64,000 nt of DNA from contig NZ_JAUOQE010000001.1 of assembly GCF_030547545.1 (NCBI RefSeq), positions 1-64,000 on the forward strand, written 5' to 3'. The notes below the pieces were generated by a model. The model was not told where the DNA came from, searched no databases, and was given only the letters and a program-made list of their open reading frames with translations. The translations under genes and the position numbers were made by a program. Source of the stretch: Amphritea sp. 1_MG-2023 (lineage in GTDB: Bacteria > Pseudomonadota > Gammaproteobacteria > Pseudomonadales > Balneatricaceae). Below are positions 56,306 through 64,000 of this stretch, piece by piece (the stretch's first letter is position 1; every line of letters starts with the position of its first letter).

Positions 56306-56536
56306 TTAATCGCTAACGACTGTATAGGATACATTCCAGATATCACAGATATTCTCTATTATCGGCAACGTTTCTTCGCCAACATGACCTATAGTCACGC
56401 TGATATAAGCAGCCCTAGCCACGACTTTACGACAGCCATCGATCTCTGACAGACGCTGAAAAAAGGCATTTTCATCGGCCAAGCATTTAAATATCGGGGC
56501 GGTTATTTCAAGCTGCATGATTATAGAATACCCCAT
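56306..56536 (-). CDS. Small hypothetical protein
   Basis: Up to 76 aa; a start at 56518 (MQLEITAPIFKCLADENAFF) gives 70 aa. ITAPIFKCLADENAFFQRLSEIDG and a mixed alpha/beta C terminus. I do not recognise it. It is on the same strand as, and 26 bp upstream of, the MscS-type gene; neither possible start has a clear ribosome site. Confidence 0.5.
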   Translation of the reverse strand: MGYSIIMQLEITAPIFKCLADENAFFQRLSEIDGCRKVVARAAYISVTIGHVGEETLPIIENICDIWNVSYTVVSD

Positions 56537-56576
56537 TATACGGGTATCTGCCGCACCCTGATTTACCCTGAAAGCA

Positions 56577-56897
56577 TTAAAGCCAATAGACTGGGTAGTG
56601 CCTACCCGGATTGCGGGATATATTGTTAACCAACAGCGTAACCAGCAACATAACCAACGCCCCAGTTAAAATAGGAGGTAGCACATACAAATAGCCCATC
56701 GCATGGATACCTTCACCGCCAATAATAGCAATCAGTGCTGTAGCTCCACCTGGCGGGTGAAGTGTGCGGGTAAAGTGCATCGCCACGATCGCGAAAGACT
56801 CCGCTAAGGGGGCCGCGAAGAGTGGCTGATCACCTTCCTTAGAACATGGGACAGCAGATAAATCGAACACACAAAGCAACAGGCCGAGCGACATCAC
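56577..56897 (-). pseudogene. HPP-family membrane protein, 5'-truncated
   Basis: The C-terminal half of an HPP-family protein (FTRTLHPPGGATALIAIIGGEG, then two TM segments and NPGRHYPVYWL) is intact from about GDQPLFAAPLAESF. HPP proteins usually have about 160-190 aa with four membrane segments; the first two are missing. The first 22 codons (MMSLGLLLCVFDLSAVPCSKEG) are unrelated, overlap the apeB terminator hairpin, and contain CTAAGGAAGGTG (56831-56842), which matches the end and flank of the IS5-like elements. It is probably a gene cut by a past insertion or deletion. Confidence 0.7.
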
Positions 56898-56911
56898 TAT
56901 CGCTCGGCCTG
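56880..56911 (-). terminator. Strong hairpin after apeB
   Basis: CAGGCCGAGCGA (56880-56891) pairs perfectly with TCGCTCGGCCTG (56900-56911), 8-nt loop, 27 bp past the apeB stop. There is no long T run (TTGCTTTG follows on the minus strand), so termination may be partial. Confidence 0.65.
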
Positions 56912-56937
56912 AGATTTAACAGGGGTATAACAAAAAC

Positions 56938-58236
56938 TTACACCTTCTCCTGCTGAAAATAACGCCTTAACACTTTCGCTAGATTGACAGGATCATCGCT
57001 GCCGGCCAATTCCCGAATTGAATGCATCGCTAATTGCGGCACACCGATATCAACGGTTTTAACGCCCAGTTCAGCGGCGGTAATCGGGCCAATCGTGCTG
57101 CCGCACCCCATATCACTCCGTACGACAAAAGACTGCAAGGTGACGTCTTCTTGCTGCGCAATATGGCGAAACAGCGCCGAGGTTTCACTATTAGAAGCGT
57201 AACGCTGATTGGCATTAATTTTAATTACCGCGCCGGCATTCATGCGTGGGCCATGATTACTATCATGCTTATCAGCAAAGTTAGGGTGTACCGCATGCGC
57301 GTTATCGACAGAAACCATCATCGAGTGAGCGATCATCCGGCTACGGGATTCAGGATCGGGCAGGATACGTTGCAACAGTTGTTTCAACATCGGTCCCTGC
57401 GCACCGGCAGCACTCATGCTGCCCACCTCTTCATGATCGTTACAGACCAACAAACAACTCTGCTCAGAATCGGACTCAATTAACGCCTGCATACCGATAA
57501 AGCAGCTCAACAAATTATCCAGTCGAGCCGCAGCAAAAAACTCATTATTCAGGCCAACATACGCCGGCTGCTGTACATCATAGAAACATAATTCGTAATC
57601 TAATATTTCAGCAACATCATCAATATGGCTGGCCAACAGTTCATTTTTCAGCACCTCACACAGTTGCATCTTAGTATCCCCCTGCAACTGAGCCATAATA
57701 GGCGGAAGATCCGTTTGTGGGTTAACATTCAACCCTTGATTCACCTCTCGATTAAGGTGAATCGCTAAATTAGGAATGACCGCGATCGGCCGTTTAAAAT
57801 TGATCAGTTCGCTGCAAATACTGCCGTCTGTGCTGAGATAGTTAACGCGACCCGCTAATGAAAGATCACGATCAAACCAAGGATTGAGCAACGCGCCACC
57901 ATACACTTCAACGCCTATTTTTAGACATCCTTGACTTTCAATTTCAGGATTCGGCTTAACTTTTAAGCAAGGGCTATCGGTATGGGCACCAACCATTCGC
58001 ATGCCGGAATGCATTAAGTCGGCATGCACGCCCATATTCCAGGCAATGATGGATGACTCATTACGTACGATAAAATAACGACCACCGGGCCTCACATTCC
58101 AGATATCCTGCTCTTGAAGCTCGATATAACCCGCTTCCTGTAAGCGCCCCCGCATTTCATACACGGCATGAAATGGCGTGGGTGACGCGGCCAAAAATTC
58201 AAATAATTGCTGATTAAACTCATGTTTTTGCATCAT
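56938..58236 (-). CDS. apeB: M18-family aminopeptidase
   Basis: 432 aa, usual length. A di-zinc aminopeptidase removing N-terminal residues, often acidic ones. Metal ligands are seen in [15 protein letters not shown] (His, Asp), NDHEEVGS (the general-base Glu pair), [10 protein letters not shown] and the C-terminal MHSIRELAG. It overlaps the stop of the FKBP gene by 4 bp (ATGA), so the two are translationally coupled. Confidence 0.93.
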   Translation of the reverse strand: MMQKHEFNQQLFEFLAASPTPFHAVYEMRGRLQEAGYIELQEQDIWNVRPGGRYFIVRNESSIIAWNMGVHADLMHSGMRMVGAHTDSPCLKVKPNPEIESQGCLKIGVEVYGGALLNPWFDRDLSLAGRVNYLSTDGSICSELINFKRPIAVIPNLAIHLNREVNQGLNVNPQTDLPPIMAQLQGDTKMQLCEVLKNELLASHIDDVAEILDYELCFYDVQQPAYVGLNNEFFAAARLDNLLSCFIGMQALIESDSEQSCLLVCNDHEEVGSMSAAGAQGPMLKQLLQRILPDPESRSRMIAHSMMVSVDNAHAVHPNFADKHDSNHGPRMNAGAVIKINANQRYASNSETSALFRHIAQQEDVTLQSFVVRSDMGCGSTIGPITAAELGVKTVDIGVPQLAMHSIRELAGSDDPVNLAKVLRRYFQQEKV

Positions 58237-58763
58237 TGATCGGCCTTTTCCTCAGGCAGGATTTCTAACAACTCAATTTCAAAAATAAGTGCCGAATTAG
58301 CGGGCACCATTCCACCAGGGCTGCGCGCACCATAAGCTAACTCCGAAGGCAGGTAAACTTTCCAGCGTGCTCCCGGCGACATCTTAAGTAACGCTAATCG
58401 CCACCCCTTGATAACTTTGTTCAGCGTAAACATAGGGTATTCAGTTTGCGATGCCGAACTTTCAAACACTTCGCCATCGACGGTCCAGCCGGTATAATTG
58501 ACTCGCACTCGATCGAATACACGCGGTTTAGGCCCTTCTGCGGCAACTAATATCTCATACTGCAACCCGCTATCCGTCACAACAACGTCATCGCGCTGAG
58601 CATTCTCAGCTAAAAAGCGATTACCCATCTGTTTCGTTTCATCATTCAGGGCTTTGTCCAGCAACTGCTGATGAAACTGCTTTTCCTCTTCAGTTTTACC
58701 ACAACCGGTGATTATGCTGACGATTAGCGACAACAATAAAATCTTAATACCCAGCATAATCAC
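58233..58763 (-). CDS. FKBP-type peptidyl-prolyl isomerase lipoprotein
   Basis: 176 aa. The signal peptide ends in a lipobox (SIITGC), so it is a membrane-anchored periplasmic protein. The C-terminal FKBP domain (about 75-170; [55 protein letters not shown]) follows an N-terminal dimerisation helix region. It catalyses proline isomerisation and acts as a folding helper, like FkpA/FklB. It is upstream of apeB in an overlapping pair and divergent from prc, another periplasmic quality-control gene. Confidence 0.92.
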   Translation of the reverse strand: MIMLGIKILLLSLIVSIITGCGKTEEEKQFHQQLLDKALNDETKQMGNRFLAENAQRDDVVVTDSGLQYEILVAAEGPKPRVFDRVRVNYTGWTVDGEVFESSASQTEYPMFTLNKVIKGWRLALLKMSPGARWKVYLPSELAYGARSPGGMVPANSALIFEIELLEILPEEKADQ

Positions 58764-58921
58764 AATAGTAGTACCCGCTTCAATTTATAAACAAGAGTTA
58801 AGCTGTTGATTTTACATCAGCACGCGACAAGACTACACTCAGATTTTCTGAGTTACGGAACCAAGCGGGTTATTTGTCTGTCTCAGACTTTATATGTAGT
58901 AGCAAAACAGGAACATACAGT

Positions 58922-61006
58922 TTGATATACACACGCCCATTACGCCGCTTGCTCACCACCTCACTGGCTTTGAGTTTGCTGATAGCACTGCCCGTCAGCG
59001 CTATAACCAATACTGTTTTGCAACCTGCTCCCATTCATAAGCAGACAATCACCGATATTGTCACCTCATTGAATCAGGATCACTATAACAATATCGTACT
59101 GAATGACGCACTCTCCAGTAAAGTACTCGATCAATATCTAGATAGCCTCGATCCATCAAAGGTGTTCTTCTATCAATCGGATATCGATGAGTTTGAGCAA
59201 TATCGCACTCAGATTGATAATGAGATCCGAAACAGCGATTTAACCGCGGCATACGCTATTTTTAACCGTTACCTTCAACGCTCTCAAACGCGTCTAGAAA
59301 AACTCATTGCAACCTTAGAAAGCCCCGATTATCAAGTTGACTTCAATATTGACGAGACCATTGAAACGGATCGTGAAGACAGTCAATGGCCCGTCGATGC
59401 AGCCGCCATGGATGAGCTTTGGCGTAAGCGGCTTAAGAGCGCGCTACTAACATTAAAGATCGCTGATAAAGATATCGATGCAGCCAAACAACTGTTAAGC
59501 AAACGCTATAAGAGTCAATTGAAGCGAACCACACAAACCAATAATGAAGACGTATTTCAAAATTTTGCTAATGCGTTGACCAAGCAGTTTGATCCACATA
59601 CGCAATACTTCTCACCTCGCCTGTCTGAGAATTTCAATATCAACATGAGCCTCTCGCTAGAGGGTATTGGCGCGGTATTACAGAGCGAGAATGAAAACAC
59701 TAAGGTGGTGCGTCTAGTGCCTGCAGGCCCTGCCGATAAGGCGGGCCAATTAAAGCCTGCTGATTTAATTATTGGCGTTGGTCAGGGTGAAGATGGCGAT
59801 ATTGAAGACGTCGTCGGCTGGCGTCTTGATGAAGTGGTTGATCTCATCCGCGGCCCTAAAGATAGCGTTGTCAGACTCAATATCATTCCCTCCGATGGGG
59901 ACGATAGCCATCAAAAAATCATTAAAATCACACGCAATAAAGTCAAACTGGAAGAGCAAGCCGCGCAAAGCAAAGTTATTGAGCTACAACATGGCGGTAA
60001 GCCCTATAAACTCGGTGTCATTAGTATTCCCGCCTTTTATATCGACTTTGCCGCCTTACAACGCGGCGATAGAGATTACAAAAGTACCACCCGGGATACC
60101 GCGCAGTTGATTAATGAACTGAAGCAAGAGGATATCGATGGCCTGATTATTGACTTACGTAATAACGGTGGCGGTTCACTGCGTGAAGCCAACGAGTTGG
60201 TTGGCCTGTTTATCAGCCGAGGTCCGACGGTACAGATCAGAGATCCGCTCAATCGCGTCAACATTCAAGCCGACCTTGACCCTCGAGTGGCTTACAATGG
60301 CCCGATGGCGGTATTGGTTAACCGCCTCAGCGCATCCGCTTCAGAGATATTTGCCGGCGCCATACAAGATTATCAGCGAGGCATCATCGTCGGCAGTCAA
60401 ACGTTCGGCAAAGGTACCGTACAGACACTATCACCGCTGCATCACGGACAGATCAAACTGACGCACGCTAAGTTTTATCGCATTTCGGGTGAAAGTACGC
60501 AGCATAAGGGGGTTATCCCAGATATTAGTCTACCAACGATCTATGACACCGATCAGATCGGCGAGAGCGCCTTAGAGGGAGCCCTGCCTTGGGATACCGT
60601 GTCTGAAATTCCTCATCAACGCTATCTTAACTTGAGCGCGATTCTGCCAACCTTGAGTCGTCGCCATACCTTACGGACGCAGTTTAATCCAGACTTCCTG
60701 TTCATGGACGCGCAGATTAAACGTATGCAGGAAAACAAGCAGGATAAAACCATATCACTCAATGAAACGACGCTTAAAAACGAACGTGCCACCTCTGAGC
60801 AATGGTTACTCGATCAGGAAAACACACGCCGCATCGCTAAAGATCTACCGACTGTCAGCGCCTTAGCTGAATTAGATGACCTATTAGAGAAAGATTCACA
60901 AGGACGTATTATTAGCCCTGAACAGGAAGCACTGCTAACCGAAACCGGCAATGTCTTATTGGATATGATTGAACTGACGAATAACTATATCGCCATTAAA
61001 AACTGA
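58922..61006 (+). CDS. prc: Carboxy-terminal processing protease Prc/Tsp
   Basis: 694 aa from a TTG at 58922 that has AGGAA upstream; another TTG at 58874 gives 710 aa (E. coli Prc 682 aa). Signal peptide (LLTTSLALSLLIALPVSA), an N-terminal helical domain, PDZ (SLEGIGAVLQSENENTKVVRLVPAGPADKAG), the S41 protease core with the catalytic serine in RLSASASEIFAG and lysine in SQTFGKGTVQT, and the DUF3340 C-terminal region. It trims or degrades periplasmic proteins such as peptidoglycan enzymes and lipoproteins. The next gene is 19 bp downstream. Confidence 0.92.
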   Translation: MIYTRPLRRLLTTSLALSLLIALPVSAITNTVLQPAPIHKQTITDIVTSLNQDHYNNIVLNDALSSKVLDQYLDSLDPSKVFFYQSDIDEFEQYRTQIDNEIRNSDLTAAYAIFNRYLQRSQTRLEKLIATLESPDYQVDFNIDETIETDREDSQWPVDAAAMDELWRKRLKSALLTLKIADKDIDAAKQLLSKRYKSQLKRTTQTNNEDVFQNFANALTKQFDPHTQYFSPRLSENFNINMSLSLEGIGAVLQSENENTKVVRLVPAGPADKAGQLKPADLIIGVGQGEDGDIEDVVGWRLDEVVDLIRGPKDSVVRLNIIPSDGDDSHQKIIKITRNKVKLEEQAAQSKVIELQHGGKPYKLGVISIPAFYIDFAALQRGDRDYKSTTRDTAQLINELKQEDIDGLIIDLRNNGGGSLREANELVGLFISRGPTVQIRDPLNRVNIQADLDPRVAYNGPMAVLVNRLSASASEIFAGAIQDYQRGIIVGSQTFGKGTVQTLSPLHHGQIKLTHAKFYRISGESTQHKGVIPDISLPTIYDTDQIGESALEGALPWDTVSEIPHQRYLNLSAILPTLSRRHTLRTQFNPDFLFMDAQIKRMQENKQDKTISLNETTLKNERATSEQWLLDQENTRRIAKDLPTVSALAELDDLLEKDSQGRIISPEQEALLTETGNVLLDMIELTNNYIAIKN

Positions 61007-61025
61007 GCCATCAAAGGTTGATGCA

Positions 61026-61790
61026 ATGCCGTTAAGTAAGCTAAAACTGACACTTTTGATTGGCGTACCGTTGTTACTGATTGTTGCCGCGCTAACCGGC
61101 TATATCATCTATACCGCTGTGAGCGCACAACAGGCTGAAAATCGCGAAAAAGTGGAGAACTTCGGCGAACTGATCATTCCATTGGATTCAACCCTGTCAC
61201 AATCGGCGACCAACCTTAACCCAACCATCAATCAAGAAGGTTTGTCGCCAACTCAGCGGATTATCATGACACTCAAGGATGAGCGCAGTAAGCTAATTGA
61301 AGAAGCCGTATCGATGCGTGAAGAGATCAGCAGTCTGCAAGCTCAGGTGGCCGACTTAAACAGATATAAGCTAACCAACGAACGCTATGCGCCACATACC
61401 TTCAATGAAGAGGTCTCCACTGTTCATACCCGCATGAAACAAATATTGGCCAGCCAAGAAGAATCGAAACGTTTCACCTATACACAGTTAAAAGGTATGG
61501 CCGCCGCCGCGGCACAGGAATACCGCCGCTATCTCACCATGCATAAGCTATTACTGGATAAAAACGACATCGATACGGTAGTGAATAATCACCTGCCGGT
61601 GTATGCCTACTGTATTGGTGATGGGATGGATATCGCGGCTAACAACCGTATTGAAGAGCAGCAAGTGGTGGAATACTTTAAGACCAGCCGAACGGATCTG
61701 ATGAGCGCTCGGCTCAAGAGTGATTTAAAAGCGATACTCAAGCCCTGTCAGGCATTACTAGCAGAGCGCCTCGCTTACTTAAGCCCCTAA
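61026..61790 (+). CDS. Membrane-anchored coiled-coil protein of unknown function
   Basis: 254 aa. One N-terminal TM (about 8-30), then an acidic region and a coiled coil (about 83-120; LKDERSKLIEEAVSMREEISSLQAQVADLNRYK), then a helical domain with CIGDGMDIAANNR and a C-terminal CQALLAERLAYL; the two cysteines (about 199 and 243) could form a disulfide if the domain is periplasmic. I do not recognise the family. It follows prc by 19 bp on the same strand, so a role as adaptor or partner of the protease is possible. Confidence 0.7.
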   Translation: MPLSKLKLTLLIGVPLLLIVAALTGYIIYTAVSAQQAENREKVENFGELIIPLDSTLSQSATNLNPTINQEGLSPTQRIIMTLKDERSKLIEEAVSMREEISSLQAQVADLNRYKLTNERYAPHTFNEEVSTVHTRMKQILASQEESKRFTYTQLKGMAAAAAQEYRRYLTMHKLLLDKNDIDTVVNNHLPVYAYCIGDGMDIAANNRIEEQQVVEYFKTSRTDLMSARLKSDLKAILKPCQALLAERLAYLSP

Positions 61791-62014
61791 ACGAAACGCC
61801 CTATCTCTAAGCCGCAGCGCTATCGATCGCGATGCTTAACGCTGCTGCAGATCAACGATTGAGCGGCTTGCACCACTCAGCTGCTTTTCTATGCCAATCG
61901 ATTACACGTCGACCATCATGCACTGAGTGCCCCGCTAAACAGGTATCAACGGGCACTGACAACCCTCAAGCAAGCCACAAGCGACTGCTCAAAGGCGTGC
62001 TTCAGTCGGCCACG

Positions 62015-62455
62015 TCAGTCCAATAGATAATCAAAGTACTCGTCATCGCTTTTCAACTTGTCATCAGTCACTTCATACCAATTCAGTACCGATGCGCCCG
62101 CCTCTTTAACCGATTCACGACGCCCACTGACTAAAGGATGCCATTCAGGCAGGTCTTTACCTTCATGCACGAGACGATAAGCACAGCTCGGTGGCAACCA
62201 ATGAAATTCCTGCACATCCTCAGGGTGTAATTTGACACACTGAGGCACCAATGAGCAGCGCTTCTCATACTGCGTACAATACAGCGTTTCCATATCCAGT
62301 AGATGACATACCACACTGGTATAATGTACCTGCCCCGTATCTTCATCTTCTAGCTTATGTAAACAGCAGAGTGAACAACCATCACAGAGAGATTCCCACT
62401 CGGGCTCCGACATCTGCTGCAGGCTTTTAGAGCGCCAAAATACCTGATCAGCCAC
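62015..62455 (-). CDS. ycgN: YcgN-family cysteine-cluster protein
   Basis: 146 aa with a GTG start, overlapping the YcgL stop by one base. The family cysteines are present ([33 protein letters not shown]), a CxxxCxxCC-type cluster likely to bind iron-sulfur or zinc. The C terminus is [23 protein letters not shown]. The family (UPF0260) has no proven function. The ycgL-ycgN order next to rnd is common in gammaproteobacteria. Confidence 0.93.
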   Translation of the reverse strand: MADQVFWRSKSLQQMSEPEWESLCDGCSLCCLHKLEDEDTGQVHYTSVVCHLLDMETLYCTQYEKRCSLVPQCVKLHPEDVQEFHWLPPSCAYRLVHEGKDLPEWHPLVSGRRESVKEAGASVLNWYEVTDDKLKSDDEYFDYLLD

Positions 62456-62745
62456 TAACGTACACCTGTTTGCGGACGATCCTGATATAGATCTAGCAGA
62501 TAATCATCTTTTGGCGGCGGCATTTGCAAGAAATAGCCCTTTTCGGCAATATCTGCCAATACCTGCGCTGCATCGGCCCGTGACAACGCTTTATCTGGCG
62601 TTAACAACATATCAAACACATGAATCGGAGCACCAAACATCTCTTTTAATGGATCAGGCACTCGCTCTAACTTTTCAGTTTTATCGACATAAAGATACAT
62701 CTCATCTTTTTTCGAACTGCGATACACACTACAAATTTTTTTCAT
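62455..62745 (-). CDS. ycgL: YcgL-family protein
   Basis: 96 aa. [67 protein letters not shown] is typical of the UPF0745/YcgL domain. The function is not established; conserved linkage with rnd suggests a link to RNA metabolism. Located between rnd and ycgN on the same strand. Confidence 0.93.
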   Translation of the reverse strand: MKKICSVYRSSKKDEMYLYVDKTEKLERVPDPLKEMFGAPIHVFDMLLTPDKALSRADAAQVLADIAEKGYFLQMPPPKDDYLLDLYQDRPQTGVR

Positions 62746-62776
62746 AGATACTCTGTTTACTATCTAAGGTTAACCG

Positions 62777-63949
62777 CTAGGGCTCAATATCTAGACGCTG
62801 CAATTTATCCAATAATGCATCGCCGATCACCTCTTTACGCCAACCGGATAGGCTAGGCGGAAGGCTAAATTCACCCTGATGTTCAGTCCTGATCAGAGCA
62901 TCGAGATCTTTCTTGCGCAAGAGTATTTCCGGCGCGATATTGAGCGCCTCGGCTTTATCACGCGCCATCGCTTTCAAGGCTTTCAACGGTTTATTCCATT
63001 GATAGCTTAACGGCCGTTGAATAGGGGCTGGAGGGTTTTCAACGGCAGACTGCGCGGCCGTTTGCAGATAACCCAAGATCACTTCACCATCTTGTTTTAC
63101 CTGTTGCATCCTAACCTCGGCTACCCGAGCAAGCTCTCGAGTATCTTTGGGCCAACGATTAATGATTTCCAACAACGCATGATTTCTCAATACGCGATTT
63201 CGGGGTACATCTCGCTGACGCGAAATACGCTCTCGCCAAGCAGTCAAATCACGCAGCGCCGCCATTTTATGCGGCGGCAATTTCCACGCCTGACTAAAAC
63301 GTTGGTAATAATGCATACCATCAGGATCATCATCCGCTATCGGCCGTAACAATAATGCTGTTTCCTCTTCAGCCCAAGCCGTCATACCGCGCTCGGCTAA
63401 CTCAGCCATTTGTTGCTGACAGAGTACTGGCAGATAGGCGACATCCAGCGCAGCATAGTGCTCTTGTGAAGTCGTTAACGGACGCTGCAACCAATCCGAT
63501 GTGGTCTCGCCTTTTTCAAGTGTGACCTGCAACGCATGTTCTACCAAACGCTGATAGCCCATCGAAAACCCCCAGCCCAAAAAGCCCGCAGCGATTTGAG
63601 TATCAAAGATAGGCGTGGGCATCTGACCGAGCATATACAGGAAAAGCTCTAAATCTTCATTGCCCGCATGCAATACTTTAAGCACCGAAGGGTTACGAAA
63701 CAGTTGCACCAAGGGGGCATAATCTTCGATTTTAAGGGGATCAAGTAGATAACAGGCCTGATCATCAGCAATCTGAATCAACCCCGGTATGGGGTAAAAA
63801 GTATCGACGCGAATAAACTCAGTGTCTAGGGCAATCAGCGGCAGCGTTTGCCACTGCTGACAAAAGCGAGCCAGAGTCGCATCATCCGTAATCCAGATTG
63901 GCTGACCTGCAGCGGCTTCCAGTCGTTGCCAATTATATGCCTGTGTCAT
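62777..63949 (-). CDS. rnd: Ribonuclease D
   Basis: 390 aa (E. coli 375 aa). A 3'-5' exoribonuclease maturing tRNA and other small RNAs. The DEDDy motifs are seen in LIALDTEFIRVDTFYP (Asp, Glu), HAGNEDLELF (Asp) and YAALDVAYLPVL (Tyr, Asp). An HRDC domain follows (about 205-290; LRDLTAWRERISRQRDVPRNRVLRNHALLEI) and a second at the C terminus. First of the run rnd-ycgL-ycgN. Confidence 0.95.
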   Translation of the reverse strand: MTQAYNWQRLEAAAGQPIWITDDATLARFCQQWQTLPLIALDTEFIRVDTFYPIPGLIQIADDQACYLLDPLKIEDYAPLVQLFRNPSVLKVLHAGNEDLELFLYMLGQMPTPIFDTQIAAGFLGWGFSMGYQRLVEHALQVTLEKGETTSDWLQRPLTTSQEHYAALDVAYLPVLCQQQMAELAERGMTAWAEEETALLLRPIADDDPDGMHYYQRFSQAWKLPPHKMAALRDLTAWRERISRQRDVPRNRVLRNHALLEIINRWPKDTRELARVAEVRMQQVKQDGEVILGYLQTAAQSAVENPPAPIQRPLSYQWNKPLKALKAMARDKAEALNIAPEILLRKKDLDALIRTEHQGEFSLPPSLSGWRKEVIGDALLDKLQRLDIEP

Positions 63950-64000
63950 GATTCCCTCAATTCATCGACCGTCGACCGGCCATCGCATGAGCCAGTGTTC

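Noticed and set aside
61832-62026. 64-aa plus-strand ORF between the coiled-coil gene and ycgN
   Set aside because: No ribosome site, low-complexity composition and no recognisable family.

Overview
The window looks like a chromosome segment of a marine-type gammaproteobacterium (Oceanospirillales or Pseudomonadales relatives). The evidence is the gene content: a glycine cleavage/glyA/sdaA set, a dadA-ridA-dadX set, a kinase-type ThrB, YcgL/YcgN next to RNase D, and Prc. No rRNA, tRNA, CRISPR array, prophage or replication origin was seen. All names rest on reading motifs and family resemblance; no database search was run.

Layout. 1-1921: an IS5-like miniature repeat fragment, a HipBA toxin-antitoxin pair with a large inverted-repeat operator, and a duplicated terminator segment. 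1922-24103: an amino-acid catabolic island. sdaA-glyA-gcvH-gcvP (minus) diverge from an XRE-cupin regulator and gcvT (plus), followed by a ThrB-type kinase, a TraB/GumN protein, alr/dadX, ridA, dadA, an Lrp regulator, dsdC/dsdA, an AGCS symporter, an alpha/beta hydrolase, a LysR regulator and a beta-alanine:pyruvate transaminase. 24235-38000: three large c-di-GMP signalling proteins enclose a DUF1003-MscS pair and a glutarate/lysine catabolic cluster (gcdH, CoA-transferase, gabD, XRE-cupin regulator). 38692-42252: a frameshifted LysR gene diverges from a quinone-oxidoreductase/ABM/nitroreductase group. 42388-51331: two orphan small proteins, a complete RND efflux operon, a short tandem-repeat array and a two-component system. 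51413-64000: DUF3861, DUF2798 with a MarR regulator, BenE with a SutR-like regulator, a second miniature element, dodecin, MscS, a truncated HPP gene, M18 aminopeptidase, FKBP, Prc with an unknown partner, YcgN/YcgL and RNase D.

How the genes work together. Most of the first 24 kb feeds pyruvate: glycine to serine (GcvTHP plus GlyA), L-serine to pyruvate (SdaA), D-serine to pyruvate (DsdA), L-alanine to D-alanine to pyruvate (DadX, DadA). BauA uses pyruvate as amino acceptor for beta-alanine, and RidA clears the reactive imines these enzymes release. A 16-bp palindrome in front of gcvT recurs, imperfectly, in the divergent sdaA/regulator gap, which suggests that the XRE-cupin protein coordinates the split glycine regulon. 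No glycine riboswitch was seen.

The most unusual items are this candidate operator, the IS5-like miniature repeats with a possible third footprint at a truncated HPP gene, the one-base frameshift in the LysR gene, the nested 7/12-bp repeat array ahead of the two-component system, and a strong plus-strand terminator with no plus-strand gene before it in front of the RND operon. I did not find a convincing wholly new multi-gene system.
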